From Sphingomonas sp. (GTDB taxonomy: Bacteria > Pseudomonadota > Alphaproteobacteria > Sphingomonadales > Sphingomonadaceae), in the NCBI RefSeq assembly GCF_024508665.1, contig NZ_JANINP010000006.1:372001-436000 (forward strand): a stretch of DNA of 64,000 bases, read 5' to 3'. A program made the translations under genes and the position numbers. Below the pieces are notes generated by a model. That model did no database searches, had not been told where the DNA came from, and was given only the letters and a program-made list of their open reading frames with translations. Each line of letters begins with the position of its first letter. The stretch's first letter is position 1. This document shows, piece after piece, positions 16,437 through 25,532 of this stretch.

Positions 16437-16531
16437 CCCCTCCTTCAGGGGAGGGTTGGCGGGTGGGGCGGTGCCCCAAGCAACCCGCTGGTGGAGAGTC
16501 CCCACCCAAACCCTCCCCTGAAGGGGAGGGG
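16437..16531. repeat. Palindromic GC-rich intergenic repeat
   Basis: The same element as 5998-6094: flanking CCCTCC/GGAGGG hairpins with the centre GGTGGGGCGGTGCCCCAAGC. A degenerate partial copy lies at 16245-16300. The stretch 16232-16541 between the YjbQ and aspartate kinase genes holds only these repeats and those at 16317-16402. Its place at the 3' ends of convergent genes fits a transcription-stop role. Confidence 0.75.
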
Positions 16532-16541
16532 CTTGATAAGA

Positions 16542-17840
16542 TTACGCCGCTTCCTCCGCATCGAGCCCATAGGCCGTATGCAGCACGCGCACCGCGAGTT
16601 CGGTCTCATCCTCGTGGATCAGCACACTGACCTTGATCTCGCTGGTCGAGATGGCCTGGATGTTGATCCCGCGCTCGCCGAGCGTAGTGAACATCTTCGA
16701 CGCGACGCCGGCATGGCTCTTCATGCCGACGCCGACCACCGAGATCTTGGCGACCCGGGTGTCGTGGACCAGCTCGTCGAACCCGATCGACTCCTTCGCC
16801 TCGTTGAGCGCTTGGATCGTCCGCGCCAGGTCGACCGCCGGAACGGTGAAGGTAACGTCGGTCGATCCCGTGCGCCCCTGCGACTGGTGGGCGATATTCT
16901 GGATGATCATGTCGACGTTGATATTGGCCTTGGCCAACGGCACGAAGATCGCCGCGACCGATCCCGGCGTGTCGGACACGTTGGTCAGCGTGATCTTCGC
17001 TTCGTTCTTGTCATGCGCGATGCCGGTGATCAGCTGGCGTTCCATATCGTCGATCTCCTCTTCGCCCACGATCATCGTCCCGGGCAACGTGTCCGCCATC
17101 GGCGCATCATCGCCGGTGAACGACGACAGCACCTGGACGCGGACATTTTCCTTCATCGCGAGCCCGACCGAGCGCGTCTGGAGCACCTTGGCTCCCACGC
17201 TCGCGAGCTCGAGCATTTCCTCGTATGTGACCTTCTTGAGCTTGCGCGCCCTCGGCACGATGCGCGGGTCGGTCGTGTAGACCCCGTCGACATCGGTGTA
17301 GATGTCGCAGCGATCGGCCTTCATCGCCGCTGCCACCGCCACCGCCGAGGTATCCGATCCGCCGCGGCCGAGCGTGGTGACGCGGCCCTGTTCGCCATCG
17401 GCGCTGTCGGCGACGCCCTGGAAGCCAGGGATCACCGCGACCTCGCCCGAGGCCAGCGCGCGGTCGAGCGCGGTGGTGTCGATCTCCTCGATCCGGGCCG
17501 AAGCATGTGCGTCGCTGGTATGGATCGGCAATTGCCAGCCGAGCCAGCTGCGTGCCGGCACGCCGATCGCCTGAAGCGCGATCGCCAGCAGGCCCGACGT
17601 GACCTGCTCGCCCGCGGAGACGACGACGTCATATTCCTTGGGATCGTAGAGCGACGACGCCTCGCGGCAGAAATTGACCAGCCGGTCGGTCTCGCCGGCC
17701 ATCGCCGATACCACCACGGCGACCTGATTGCCGGCATCCACCTCGCGCTTGACGCGATTGGCGACGTTGCGGATTCGCTCGATCCCCGCCATCGACGTCC
17801 CACCGAACTTCATGACGATACGGGCAGGGGTCGCGGCCAT
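16542..17840 (-). CDS. lysC: Aspartate kinase
   Basis: The 432-residue product phosphorylates L-aspartate, the first step towards lysine, threonine and methionine. The kinase domain opens with IVMKFGGTSMAG and contains VVSAMAGETDRL and the TTLGRGGSDTSAVAVAAAMKAD loop. Two ACT domains in the last 150 residues (VTFTVPAVDLARTIQ, then ISVVGVGMKSHAGVASKMF) give feedback control. The ATG at 17840 starts the typical N-terminus; the frame extends upstream without homology. It is divergent from ubiG. Another gene of the same pathway, dapB, is 21 kb away. Confidence 0.97.
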   Translation of the reverse strand: MAATPARIVMKFGGTSMAGIERIRNVANRVKREVDAGNQVAVVVSAMAGETDRLVNFCREASSLYDPKEYDVVVSAGEQVTSGLLAIALQAIGVPARSWLGWQLPIHTSDAHASARIEEIDTTALDRALASGEVAVIPGFQGVADSADGEQGRVTTLGRGGSDTSAVAVAAAMKADRCDIYTDVDGVYTTDPRIVPRARKLKKVTYEEMLELASVGAKVLQTRSVGLAMKENVRVQVLSSFTGDDAPMADTLPGTMIVGEEEIDDMERQLITGIAHDKNEAKITLTNVSDTPGSVAAIFVPLAKANINVDMIIQNIAHQSQGRTGSTDVTFTVPAVDLARTIQALNEAKESIGFDELVHDTRVAKISVVGVGMKSHAGVASKMFTTLGERGINIQAISTSEIKVSVLIHEDETELAVRVLHTAYGLDAEEAA

Positions 17841-17893
17841 CGGAGGAGCGGAAGTCCTTTGGATTGGAGAGGCGCGCCTGATAGGAAGCCGCG

Positions 17894-18634
17894 ATGACAA
17901 GCGCAACCGTAACGTCTGTAACCACTATCGACCCCGATGAAGCCGCCCATTTCGGCAAGCTGGCGCGCGACTGGTGGGATCCCAAGGGGTCGTCGGCGAT
18001 GCTCCACCGGCTCAACCCGCCGCGGCTGGGCTATATCCGGCGGCAGGTCGACGCGCATTGGGGCGGCGATCCGACGAGCTTCGCGCCGCTGACGGGCAAG
18101 CGCGCGGTCGATATCGGCTGCGGCGCGGGGTTGCTGTGCGAGCCGCTTGCCCGCTTGGGCGCGGCGGTCACTGGAATCGACGCGGCGGCGGAGAATATCG
18201 GCGTGGCGCGCACGCATGCCGCGCAATCGGGACTGGCGATCGACTATCGCGCGGGGAGCGTCGAGCTATTGGCCGGCGAGCGGTTCGACCTCGTCACCAG
18301 CATGGAAGTGATCGAGCACGTCACCGATCCGGCGGCGTTCGTCGCCGGACTGGCCGGCGCGCTGGCCGATGATGGACTGATGATCCTGTCGACGCCGAAC
18401 CGCACCGCCATGTCGCGGCTGGCGATGATCACGGTGGGTGAGGGCAGCGGGATGATCCCCAAGGGGACGCATGATTGGAGCAAGTTCCTGACGCCGGAGG
18501 AACTGACCGTATTGGTCGAGGATGCGGGGCTGAAGGTGATCGACATCAGCGGGCTGAGCTTCTCGCCGGGTCAGGGCTTTGCCGTGAGCGACGACACGAA
18601 ATTGAATTACTTCCTGACTGCTGTCCGGGGGTAA
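17894..18634 (+). CDS. ubiG: Ubiquinone biosynthesis O-methyltransferase
   Basis: The 246-residue product is UbiG, which carries out both O-methylations in ubiquinone synthesis. The N-terminal DPDEAAHFGKLARDWWDPKGSSAMLHRLNPPRLGYI block is diagnostic. The SAM-binding motif VDIGCGAGLLCEPLARLGA is at about residues 73-91, followed by the post-I acidic residue in GIDAA. The start at 17894 lies 53 bp from the divergent lysC start, so promoters for both must sit in this short gap. Confidence 0.97.
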   Translation: MTSATVTSVTTIDPDEAAHFGKLARDWWDPKGSSAMLHRLNPPRLGYIRRQVDAHWGGDPTSFAPLTGKRAVDIGCGAGLLCEPLARLGAAVTGIDAAAENIGVARTHAAQSGLAIDYRAGSVELLAGERFDLVTSMEVIEHVTDPAAFVAGLAGALADDGLMILSTPNRTAMSRLAMITVGEGSGMIPKGTHDWSKFLTPEELTVLVEDAGLKVIDISGLSFSPGQGFAVSDDTKLNYFLTAVRG

Positions 18635-18636
18635 GT

Positions 18637-18766
18637 TCCCTCTCCCTGCGGGAGAGGGAAGGAGCGCCCTAAGGGCGCGGAAGGGTGAGGGTCGAGCTCG
18701 GTGGCTCTTTCCTACCCTCACCTTTCCGCCGCTTCGCGGCTCCCTTCCTCTCCCAAAGGGAGAGGA
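18637..18766. repeat. Palindromic GC-rich intergenic repeat
   Basis: CCCTCTCCCTGCGGGAGAGGG at the left and CCTCTCCCAAAGGGAGAGG at the right enclose two inner hairpins (GCGCCCTAAGGGCGC and GCCGCTTCGCGGC) and mutually complementary arms (GGAAGGGTGAGGGT versus ACCCTCACCTTTCC). The element fills the gap between convergent ubiG and the PhoD gene. Confidence 0.8.
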
Positions 18767-18770
18767 AATA

Positions 18771-20390
18771 TTACGCCATCACATTCCGCCCACGCGCCAC
18801 CGTCGTGCTGTGCCCGACCACCGCATTGCTCGACTTCGCTCGGATCGTATCGACGAACAGCCAGTCGTTCGACACCGTCTCCTGCGTGATCGTCAGCGCC
18901 ATGTAGCCGCGGTGCGAGGTATCGCACCATTTGAGCTCGGGATTGCCCGCCACCAGCCCGGCGGCGACGGTTTTTGGATCGATCTTCACTTCGTGTTCGT
19001 AGCCGGGCGAGGTCACGCTGTGCCCGGCGAATTCGACGCCCGCCGCCTTGCCGTCCTGCTTGAGGTCGAACGCCCAGCCATTGTGGCTGTCGCCCGAGAT
19101 CACCACCAGATTGGCGTTGGTGCCCTGCGCGGCGCGCAGGAAGCGGGCACGGGCAGCGGGATAGCCGCCCCAATTGTCGTAATTGAACGGCAGGCCGAGT
19201 TTCCCTGCCTGGATGCCGGCGAGGACGTAATTCTTCGCCCGCTCGCTGGCATTGGGGTCGACCCAATTCAGCGCGGCGGCGGGCATCACCGTCTCGCCCA
19301 GGATCGTGCCGAATCCGACCAGCTGCCATGTCTGCCCGGCAGCGACCGATCGGCGCATCGCGTGGAACAGCCAGTCTTCCTGCTGCGTCCCCATCATCGT
19401 CGCGGCCGGATCCATCCACGGGCCGTCGCGGAACGCCTTCAGCGCCGCGATCGGGTCGGCTGCCTTGAACAGGGGTGCGATATCGGGCTGTTCGGTGCGC
19501 GCCAGCACGCGCGTTTCGGTGCGGAACAGGGTCGCGAGATCGCCGATATCGTACGCCTTCCACGGCTCGTCGCTGACCGGCATCCATTCGCGATAGGCCT
19601 GGATCGCGGCCAGCTTGCGCAGCGTCCAGTCGCCTTCGTCGGGCTGATGGTTCTCGGCGCCGCCTTCCCACGAATCATTGGCCGATTCGTGATCGTCCCA
19701 TTGCACGATCATCGGCAACCGGGCGTGCAGCGCCTGGAGGTCGGGGTCGCTGCGATAGCTCGCATAGCGGATGCGATAATCGGCAAGGTGGACCAGTTCG
19801 TTGGCGGGCTCGGTCGAGCGCACTGCGTCCTTGGGGGCGGGATAACCACCGGTCTTATATTCGTAGAAATAGTCGCCGAGATGGATGGCGAGGTCGATAT
19901 CGTCGCGCGCCGCCGCATGGCCATAAGCGTTGAAATAGCCGAACGGCATGTTCGAGCAGGAAAAGATCGCGGCCTTGAACGATTTGGCTTGCGATCCCGT
20001 CGGCAAGGTACGCGTCCGGCCGGTCGGCGACTTCGACCCGTCGGGGCCGACGAAGCGATAGAAATAGCTGGTGCCCGGCTCGAGCCCATCGACGGTGATC
20101 TTGGTCGTCCAGTTGCGCCACGGCCCGGTGATCGCCATGCCGTTGCCGGCGATTTTGGCGAAATCGGGCTGTTCGGAAAGCTCGACCGTCAGATGGACGG
20201 GCTTGCCGTCGGCCGGGACGTAGCGCGTCCATAACAGCATCGAATCGCTGGCCGGTTCGCCGCTCGCGACCGAATGGGTAAAACCGGTCGCGTTGCTGAC
20301 GTTGATCGTCTGTGCGAACCCTGGGATGCTCCAGGCGCCCAGCCCCAAGGTCCCGGTGACGAGAAGCGAACGGCGATCGATCCGAAGCAT
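18771..20390 (-). CDS. phoD: PhoD-type alkaline phosphatase/phosphodiesterase
   Basis: The 539-residue product is a metallophosphatase of the PhoD family. It begins with a twin-arginine signal (DRRSLLVTG) and is therefore exported folded. An N-terminal fibronectin-like PhoD_N domain spans about residues 35-135. The catalytic domain follows, with FSCSNMPFGYFNAYGHAA, HLGDYFYEYK, WDDHESANDSW and the late SGDSHNGWAF, which supply the Fe/Ca ligands. It probably releases phosphate from phosphodiesters in the periplasm. No pho-box-like site is evident. Confidence 0.93.
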   Translation of the reverse strand: MLRIDRRSLLVTGTLGLGAWSIPGFAQTINVSNATGFTHSVASGEPASDSMLLWTRYVPADGKPVHLTVELSEQPDFAKIAGNGMAITGPWRNWTTKITVDGLEPGTSYFYRFVGPDGSKSPTGRTRTLPTGSQAKSFKAAIFSCSNMPFGYFNAYGHAAARDDIDLAIHLGDYFYEYKTGGYPAPKDAVRSTEPANELVHLADYRIRYASYRSDPDLQALHARLPMIVQWDDHESANDSWEGGAENHQPDEGDWTLRKLAAIQAYREWMPVSDEPWKAYDIGDLATLFRTETRVLARTEQPDIAPLFKAADPIAALKAFRDGPWMDPAATMMGTQQEDWLFHAMRRSVAAGQTWQLVGFGTILGETVMPAAALNWVDPNASERAKNYVLAGIQAGKLGLPFNYDNWGGYPAARARFLRAAQGTNANLVVISGDSHNGWAFDLKQDGKAAGVEFAGHSVTSPGYEHEVKIDPKTVAAGLVAGNPELKWCDTSHRGYMALTITQETVSNDWLFVDTIRAKSSNAVVGHSTTVARGRNVMA

Positions 20391-20464
20391 AGGCTCTCCC
20401 TTTTCCCCGCCTCCTTGCGCGCTTCATATGGCGCGTTCGTGACAGGTCCGGTACGGACGCCGCC

Positions 20465-21922
20465 ATGTTGCTACGGATGATGCGCGGGGGGCAAGCGGGC
20501 GTGCCGCTGGTCCTGGGTCTGATCTTCCTGTTCGCGGTGCTGTCGGTGCTGCGGCCGGTCAATCACGACGAGAGCCAATATGTCGCCGCCGCGATCCTGG
20601 CGCGCAACGCGCTGCCGTGGCGCGACTTCGCCTATTTCCAGACGCCGTTGCAGCCGGTGCTGTTCGCGCCCTTCGCGGTCAGCCTGGGGACGCTTGCCTG
20701 GCCGGGATTGAGGGTCCTCAATGCGGTGCTGGGCGCGATCGCGGTGCTGATGGTGGGCCGTGCCGCCCGGACAGCGGGCGCTTCGCCGCGGATGGCGATT
20801 ATCGCCGCCGTCTTGTTCGCCGGCACCGACATCCTGCTGTTCAGCGCCGGGACGGCGCGCAACGATGCACTTCCTGCCGCGGCACTGGCGGGCGCGATCG
20901 TGCTGATCGTGCGCGCCGCGCAAGGGCAGGGAGCGGCGCGCCATGCGTTGCTGACCGGCTTCCTGCTAGCGCTCGCGGCGGGAGCGAAGATCAGTTACGC
21001 CATTCCCGCGGCCGCCTATTTCGTCTGGGCCTTGCTCGACCGGCGCCACCGTCCGGCGATGATCGCGCTTGGCGCGTTGCCGGTGATCGCGCTGATCGGC
21101 TGGATGGTCGCGCAGGCGCCTGAAGCGGCGCGGTTCGAGATGCTCACCTTCCCGGCGCTCGCTCCCGATCAGATGTACCGTGATGCCGGACGCGCCTTCA
21201 AATTGTCGCTCGGGTTCAAGGCGATCGATACGCTCAAGTTCCTCGCGCTGGGCACGGCCCTGCCGGCGATCGTCGCGGTTGCGGCGCGCTGGCGGCGTGA
21301 TGAGCAGGGGCTGGCGCGATTGCTCGACATGCTGATCCTGGCCGGGCTGGTCGCGGCGCTGTTGCCCGAGCCGACCTGGCGGCAATATCTGCTGCCTGCG
21401 CTGCCGCCCTTGTTCGTGCGGCTGGCGTTGCTGTGGGAGAAGAAGCCGCCGGTGCGTTGGGAGCGGATCGCGTTCGCGGTCTTCTTCTTTGCCGGCTTGG
21501 CGCCGTCGGTCGAGGCGGTGGTGCTGACCGCCGAGCATGGCGCGCCAATGGCCAATGCCGTGACCGACGGGGCGCGGTTGAGCGCGGCGATGGACCAGCA
21601 AGGGGTGACCGGAATGGTCGCGACGCTATCGCCGCAATATGTCGCGGCGACCGGCCGCGCGATCGATCCGCGCTTCGCGGCGGGCCCGTTCTATTTCCGC
21701 AGCCACGATCTGCTCGATCCGGGGAGCGAGCGGGCGCTCAACCTGGTCTCTGCGAAGACTCTGGACGGTGCGGCGCTGCCCAATGCGGTGCTGGTCGGGG
21801 GCGACGCGGATGCCGAGGGCGGGGATGCCGCGCTCGAGGCGAAGCTGGCGGCCTGGGCGGCGCCGCACGCGGTCGGCATCGCCCGATTGAACGGAAGATT
21901 TACGCTCTACGTGCTGCGCTGA
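20465..21922 (+). CDS. GT-C type membrane glycosyltransferase (family 39-like)
   Basis: This 485-residue polytopic protein has about ten transmembrane helices. The first periplasmic loop contains NHDESQYVAAAILA, the acidic motif used by dolichyl/undecaprenyl-phosphate-sugar transferases (ArnT/PMT types). Its acceptor is unknown. The last 23 bases overlap the 3' end of the convergent glycosyltransferase gene. With the genes to 25457 it forms a glycan-related neighbourhood. Confidence 0.75.
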   Translation: MLLRMMRGGQAGVPLVLGLIFLFAVLSVLRPVNHDESQYVAAAILARNALPWRDFAYFQTPLQPVLFAPFAVSLGTLAWPGLRVLNAVLGAIAVLMVGRAARTAGASPRMAIIAAVLFAGTDILLFSAGTARNDALPAAALAGAIVLIVRAAQGQGAARHALLTGFLLALAAGAKISYAIPAAAYFVWALLDRRHRPAMIALGALPVIALIGWMVAQAPEAARFEMLTFPALAPDQMYRDAGRAFKLSLGFKAIDTLKFLALGTALPAIVAVAARWRRDEQGLARLLDMLILAGLVAALLPEPTWRQYLLPALPPLFVRLALLWEKKPPVRWERIAFAVFFFAGLAPSVEAVVLTAEHGAPMANAVTDGARLSAAMDQQGVTGMVATLSPQYVAATGRAIDPRFAAGPFYFRSHDLLDPGSERALNLVSAKTLDGAALPNAVLVGGDADAEGGDAALEAKLAAWAAPHAVGIARLNGRFTLYVLR

Positions 21923-23096
21923 CGCCGGTGCCGTCGCGGGCATCGATCAGCGACTGGTAATAGGCCATCAGGTCGAGCGCATGCTCGCGGTCGGTACGGA
22001 CACGGCCCGCGGCGACGATCGCCGCCTTGCGCAGGATAGCGGGTTCGCGCGCGAACAGGCGTTGGATCGCCGCCGCGGCCGCGGCGGTATCGCGTGCGCG
22101 ATAGGTTTCGCTAGTCAGCGGGTCGGCGACTTCGGCACAGCCGCCGGTATCGGGGACGATCAGCGGCAATCCCGATGCCATCGCCTCGGACGGCACCAGC
22201 CCGAACGGCTCGGCCTCCGAGCCATGGATCAGCGCGTCCGCGCTGGCCATGATCCGCGCGAGTTCGTTGCGTTCGTAAACCGGGCGGAACAGCCGGATAT
22301 GCGGATTGCCGTCGATCCGGGCCTCCAGTCTCCTGCTCTCCGGGCCGGTGCCGAGCAACATCAGCCCAACCGGCAATTTGTCGCCCGCCATGCGCACGGC
22401 GTCGATGACGAGCGGCCAGCGCTTTTCGCCGTGATGACGACCGATCCCGATCAGCAGGTGTCCTTCGGGTGGCAGGCCGACTTGCCGCAGCATTGCGGCG
22501 CGCAACCTTTCGTCGCGCAGGCTGGGCGAGAAATGGCTGCGCTCGATGCCAAGCGTCATCGCCGTATCGATCCGCACGCCACGCCGCGTCAGCCGCTTCT
22601 GCAGCGCCGGGCCGTTGGTGACGACGGTGTCGTAGAGCGCGAGAAACCGGTTCATGTACCGCGCATAGATGGCGCAAGCGTCCTCGATCTGCTCGGGCGG
22701 GGCCAGCCCTTCGAGCCAGCGCATCGGATAGGCCGCGATATTGTCATTGTGCATGAAGAACGACTTGAGCGCGCTCCCCTGCCATTTTCCGACGATCCAG
22801 GCGGGGCGCCATGGCGACGACGTCTCGACGACGTCGGGCTGCAATTGGTCGAGCCAGCGCCAGATCGGCTCGTGACGCGAGAACAGGCCGTAATTCTTGT
22901 CGAACGGCAGGCCCGGTGATTTGATGTAGATGATCTTGCCACCGCCGGCGCGTTCCTCGACCCGATCTTCCTTGCCGCAGGCGATACAGATCAGTTCGTG
23001 GCCCATGTCGGCCATGATCGACATCTTGCGGTCGATATAGGTCCGCACGCCGCCGCCGGTCGGCGAGTAGAATTCGTTGACGTCGACGACCAGCAT
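21900..23096 (-). CDS. Glycosyltransferase, GT-B fold (family 1/4)
   Basis: The 398-residue product is a retaining GT-B glycosyltransferase. The N-terminus carries the Gly-rich EFYSPTGGGVRTYIDRK acceptor loop. In the second half are LLIGIGRHHGEKRWPLVIDAV and the donor-binding EAEPFGLVPSEAMASGLPLIVPDTGG with the E-x7-E pattern. It acts at the cytoplasmic membrane face on an unidentified lipid-linked acceptor. The membrane protein gene 10 bp upstream on the same strand is likely co-transcribed. Confidence 0.92.
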   Translation of the reverse strand: MLVVDVNEFYSPTGGGVRTYIDRKMSIMADMGHELICIACGKEDRVEERAGGGKIIYIKSPGLPFDKNYGLFSRHEPIWRWLDQLQPDVVETSSPWRPAWIVGKWQGSALKSFFMHNDNIAAYPMRWLEGLAPPEQIEDACAIYARYMNRFLALYDTVVTNGPALQKRLTRRGVRIDTAMTLGIERSHFSPSLRDERLRAAMLRQVGLPPEGHLLIGIGRHHGEKRWPLVIDAVRMAGDKLPVGLMLLGTGPESRRLEARIDGNPHIRLFRPVYERNELARIMASADALIHGSEAEPFGLVPSEAMASGLPLIVPDTGGCAEVADPLTSETYRARDTAAAAAAIQRLFAREPAILRKAAIVAAGRVRTDREHALDLMAYYQSLIDARDGTGVSAARRA

Positions 23097-23106
23097 CGCG
23101 GGCGGC

Positions 23107-24078
23107 CTAGATCTGGCGCTTGATCAGTGCCTGGACCGCGAAGAACGCGGCGAAGGCGACATGAACCACGAGTGTCAGCGCGGTGGTGAAGGCGATCAGA
23201 TTGGCGAGATCGACATTGGTCGCGTTGCTGTTGCTGTGCACCAGAATCGCGCTGGTCATCGTCGCGAACACCAGGTCCTTGTTCACGAACGGCAGGCGCG
23301 AGACCAGCATGCGCACCGCCGACAGGATCAGCCAGGCGCCGATGCCGACATTGGGCAGCCCGAAATGCCAGGCAAAGGCGATCAGCACACAGCCGACCGT
23401 CAAGCGCGCGGCATGGATCCAGAAAATCCACCACAGGGTCTTGCGGTCGAGCGAGAACACTTTGCGCGAGAAGATCAGGAACGGCAGGCACATCGCGATC
23501 ACGACGGGGATGCCGATGGCCAGGCCGGTATAATAACGCGGCGGCAGCACCTCGAGCGCGAATGGCAGCGCGAGAGCGGTCATGACCAATGTCATCATGT
23601 TGCCCGAGATCGCCGACAGGATCGAGACGTCCTTGACCGCCCCGAACGGGGCCGCGACCATCGTCGCGCGTTGCCGCGCCCAGGCGTAGAAATAGGCATC
23701 GCCCGAATAGCCGACCACCGCCTCGTTCGCGATGCGCTTCTTGATCAGTGCGCCGAACCCCTCGAAGGGGATTTTCCATAACCGGCGGAAGATGATGTAG
23801 TCGCCGGTCGGCGGCGAGATGTAGAGGAGGGCAAAGGCGACGTAATAGAGCCAATTGTCCGGCGCGGCGTGGCTGAATCCGGCCAGCCCGGAACCGAGCA
23901 GTTGCTTCGCCAGGCCTGCGATCATCGCCAGGCTCAGCACGCCGGCGATGATCATCGGCCAGCGGCTCTTCAGGCTCCTGACGGGCTCAAGCCCGGCGAG
24001 GTCCTCGGCGGCGTCGACAATCTTCGGCGCCAGACCGGCGGCAGGATTGTTGGAGGCCCCGACAAAGCCGCTGTTCAT
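23107..24078 (-). CDS. Polytopic membrane protein (lysylphosphatidylglycerol synthase TM/UPF0104-like)
   Basis: The 323-residue product has about eight transmembrane helices after a 35-residue cytoplasmic N-terminus. It resembles the flippase-like membrane domain of MprF/UPF0104 proteins in layout, but I see no decisive motif. The motif-like segment PPTGDYIIFRRLW lies between the second and third helices. It sits 10 bp upstream of the GT-B glycosyltransferase on the same strand, so a role in moving or anchoring a lipid-linked sugar is a reasonable guess. Confidence 0.55.
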   Translation of the reverse strand: MNSGFVGASNNPAAGLAPKIVDAAEDLAGLEPVRSLKSRWPMIIAGVLSLAMIAGLAKQLLGSGLAGFSHAAPDNWLYYVAFALLYISPPTGDYIIFRRLWKIPFEGFGALIKKRIANEAVVGYSGDAYFYAWARQRATMVAAPFGAVKDVSILSAISGNMMTLVMTALALPFALEVLPPRYYTGLAIGIPVVIAMCLPFLIFSRKVFSLDRKTLWWIFWIHAARLTVGCVLIAFAWHFGLPNVGIGAWLILSAVRMLVSRLPFVNKDLVFATMTSAILVHSNSNATNVDLANLIAFTTALTLVVHVAFAAFFAVQALIKRQI

Positions 24079-24270
24079 CGACGCTCCAAAATCTGTTCAT
24101 CCAAAGGCGGCAGTTCGGTATCCAATCGCACGTGCCCGGAAATAATGGCCGCTTAACGGCAACGCACGAGCACGACAATCGGCCCGCGACAAGCCGGTTG
24201 CCGCAAGCGCCGCGCGATTTGGGGGTGGAAAGCCCGAATCGCAAGTCCTATGTTGCGGTGCAGCATCGCT

Positions 24271-24315
24271 TCGGCGGCAAATAACACGGTTTTGCCCCAA
24301 TTATTTCGCCGCCGA
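24271..24315. promoter_or_regulatory. Hairpin upstream of the glycosyltransferase at 24354
   Basis: TCGGCGGC-AAATAA (24271-24284) pairs with TTATTT-C-GCCGCCGA (24301-24315), 14 bp with one bulge and a 16-nt loop. It ends 38 bp before the ATG at 24354. TTGACA at 24323-24328 just beyond it could be a -35 box, but it is too close to the start unless transcription begins very near it. The 275-bp gap otherwise shows nothing recognisable. Confidence 0.45.
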
Positions 24316-24353
24316 GAAACTTTTGACACAAATCGACGTTAGCGCGCCAACTC

Positions 24354-25457
24354 ATGCTCAGTCCTTACGCCCCCGTAAGAATCCTGACTTTCGCTCACAG
24401 CCTTCAGGGCGGCGGAGTCGAACGTGCGATGTTGCGGATGATCCGCGGCTGGGTCGAATTGGGGCAGCACGTCACCCTGGTGCTGAGTTCGGCGCAGGGG
24501 CCGCTGGCGGCTGAAATCCCCGATGGCGTGCAGCTGATCGAGCTTGGAACGACGCATCTCGGCATGATCCGCGCACTTCCCCAAACAGTGAAGGCGGCGG
24601 CGCCCGATATCGTGTTCTGCCCGGGCAATCATTATAGCAGCGCGGCCGCGTGGCTGAAGCTGCGGCTTGGCCGCGATTGCCCGCCCATCGTGGGCAAAGT
24701 GTCCAACCGGCTCGATCGCGAGGATCAGTATTTTCCGGTGGCGCAGGGATATCGGGCGTTCCTGCGCTCCTATCCCAGCTTCATCGACCATCTGGTGGCG
24801 ATGAGCCCGGCGATGGCCGAGGAGACTGTGCGGATGACGGGGATCGGCGCCGATCGCGTCAGTGTCATCGCCAATCCGCCGAGCCCCGAGCCGATCGGGG
24901 TACCGACTCCGCCGCTGCCGGGTGCCGATTATCTGATCGGGATCGGCCGGCTGACGCCGCAGAAGCGCTGGGACCGCGCGATCGACGCGCTGGCGCGAGT
25001 CGAGCGGCGCGACGCCAAGCTGATGATCGTCGGTGAGGGCGAAGTGCGCGGCGAACTGGAGAATCAGATCGACGCGCTGGGCCTGCGCTCGCGCGTCCAT
25101 CTGCCCGGCTATTCGACCAACCCGCGGCCCGCTTTGGCGCAGGCGCGCGCCTTGGTACTGACGTCGGATTTCGAAGGCGTTCCGGGCGTGCTGCAGGAAG
25201 CGCTGGCGCTCGGCACGCCGGTGGTCGCAACCGATTCGAGCGTCGCGATCCGCGAGATCGTCGCGCATCCGCGTCTCGGCAGCGTCGTGCCGACCGACGA
25301 CCCCCTCGCTTTGGTCTCCGCGTTCGACCATTGGCTCGCGCCCGGTCGCCCGCGCCCCGACCCGGTCCCCGAACGCGGCCGCGATTCGATCGAACGCTAT
25401 GTCAGGCTGTTCGAAGAGCTGGTGCTCGATCGTAAGCTCAGGTCGTTGAGAAATTAG
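24354..25457 (+). CDS. Glycosyltransferase family 4
   Basis: The 367-residue GT-B enzyme opens with ILTFAHSLQGGGVERAMLRMI, the typical GT4 acceptor-site loop. It then shows YLIGIGRLTPQKRWDRAIDALARV and the donor-binding TSDFEGVPGVLQEALALGTPVVATD. It is divergent from the other glycosyltransferase/membrane protein pair; together they suggest an exopolysaccharide, LPS or glycolipid decoration locus. The sugar and acceptor cannot be told from sequence. Confidence 0.93.
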   Translation: MLSPYAPVRILTFAHSLQGGGVERAMLRMIRGWVELGQHVTLVLSSAQGPLAAEIPDGVQLIELGTTHLGMIRALPQTVKAAAPDIVFCPGNHYSSAAAWLKLRLGRDCPPIVGKVSNRLDREDQYFPVAQGYRAFLRSYPSFIDHLVAMSPAMAEETVRMTGIGADRVSVIANPPSPEPIGVPTPPLPGADYLIGIGRLTPQKRWDRAIDALARVERRDAKLMIVGEGEVRGELENQIDALGLRSRVHLPGYSTNPRPALAQARALVLTSDFEGVPGVLQEALALGTPVVATDSSVAIREIVAHPRLGSVVPTDDPLALVSAFDHWLAPGRPRPDPVPERGRDSIERYVRLFEELVLDRKLRSLRN

Positions 25458-25532
25458 ATCCGTCCGGTAACCTTGCCGTCGGTTTGATGCTCAGCTCTGG
25501 CGCGCCGCTGCAGCGCAGCATATGTTGATCCG

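Noticed and set aside
16491..17897. Long plus-strand open frame opposite lysC
   Set aside because: The opposite strand encodes a full aspartate kinase with all motifs; the plus-strand frame is Arg/Asp/His-rich and resembles no family. It is a GC-bias shadow.
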